60,665 nucleotides of DNA from Bdellovibrio sp. (lineage in GTDB: Bacteria > Bdellovibrionota > Bdellovibrionia > Bdellovibrionales > Bdellovibrionaceae): the NCBI GenBank assembly GCA_025359945.1, contig JANYDD010000081.1, forward strand, positions 1-60,665, given 5' to 3'. A program made the translations under genes and the position numbers. A model generated the notes under the pieces. It saw only the letters and a list, made by a program, of their open reading frames with translations. It ran no database searches and was not told the origin of the DNA. Positions 60,582-60,665 of the stretch are shown piece by piece (positions within the stretch are counted from its first letter, which is position 1; every line of letters begins with the position of its first letter).

Positions 60582-60665
60582 AATTTCGGTTATTTCTTTT
60601 GGCAGTAGCGATGATGCTCATAAGGATGGCTTGATTGTTTTTTCCAGCTTCCGATCGGTTACAAT

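Noticed and set aside
1-60665. tRNA, rRNA, CRISPR arrays, transposases, integrases, phage genes
   Set aside because: Read through on both strands; nothing with the expected structure, repeats or motifs was seen. A covariance-model scan for small RNAs was not possible here.

Overview
The window is a dense chromosomal stretch of a Gram-negative bacterium. It is mostly housekeeping genes on both strands with very short or overlapping gene junctions. Several features suggest a member of the Bdellovibrionota (Bdellovibrio-like). These are a lipoprotein with the SFQNCG lipobox, a protein with a CFI-box tail, many small predicted outer-membrane and periplasmic proteins, an AmgK/MurU-type cell-wall sugar salvage pair, TonB-type and M16/M14 envelope functions, and moderate GC. 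This placement is an inference from gene content; no rRNA is present to confirm it. I saw no tRNA, rRNA, CRISPR array, integrase or transposase.

Layout. 0-9.7 kb: an exported protein, an FAD oxidoreductase, a CFI-box protein, PriA with an overlapping exported protein, an SFQNCG lipoprotein, a beta-barrel candidate, a tiny basic protein and a TonB-like protein. 9.8-12.8 kb: the only accessory-looking region. It has a small orphan gene with a terminator, a truncated DUF4143-type ATPase, an intact DUF4143-type ATPase flanked by imperfect direct repeats, and a decayed GNAT acetyltransferase. 12.8-15.5 kb: a large exported protein and a prolyl aminopeptidase. 15.5-28 kb: a chorismate and menaquinone block with menF-menD-menH, a divergent DAHP synthase followed by ubiE/menG, an outer-membrane protein, and the ung-aroB-aroA-aroK/D/E-aroC operon. 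28-37 kb: transketolase, TatA, an M14 peptidase, a paired M16 peptidase operon, a poly(A)/CCA polymerase and a hydrolase. 37-45 kb: a DEAD-box helicase, an operon for cell-wall sugar salvage, a sigma-54 activator and an EamA transporter. 45-51 kb: pstSCAB without phoU, then glnA with a GcvH-like protein. 51-56 kb: a GGCT-like protein, TrmL, SecA and two small uncharacterised proteins. 56-60.7 kb: a nitronate monooxygenase-like flavoprotein, an acyl-CoA ligase, a KAS III-like protein lacking two catalytic residues, and an exported hydrolase that looks frameshifted.

How the genes work together. The best-organised system runs from DAHP synthase through every shikimate-pathway step to chorismate, all within about 9 kb, and continues into menaquinone synthesis (MenF, MenD, MenH, MenG). 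The core is a tightly overlapping operon, aroB, aroA, then one polypeptide fusing shikimate kinase, type I dehydroquinase and shikimate dehydrogenase, then aroC. From aroB to the end of the fusion the order is the same as the domain order of the eukaryotic pentafunctional AROM protein, which is the most striking observation here. Other points worth a second look are a GcvH-like protein downstream of glnA whose lipoyl lysine is replaced by glutamate, a FabH-like protein that keeps only the active-site cysteine, several start codons directly behind good -10 boxes (candidate leaderless mRNAs), and the small decayed island at 10-12.8 kb.
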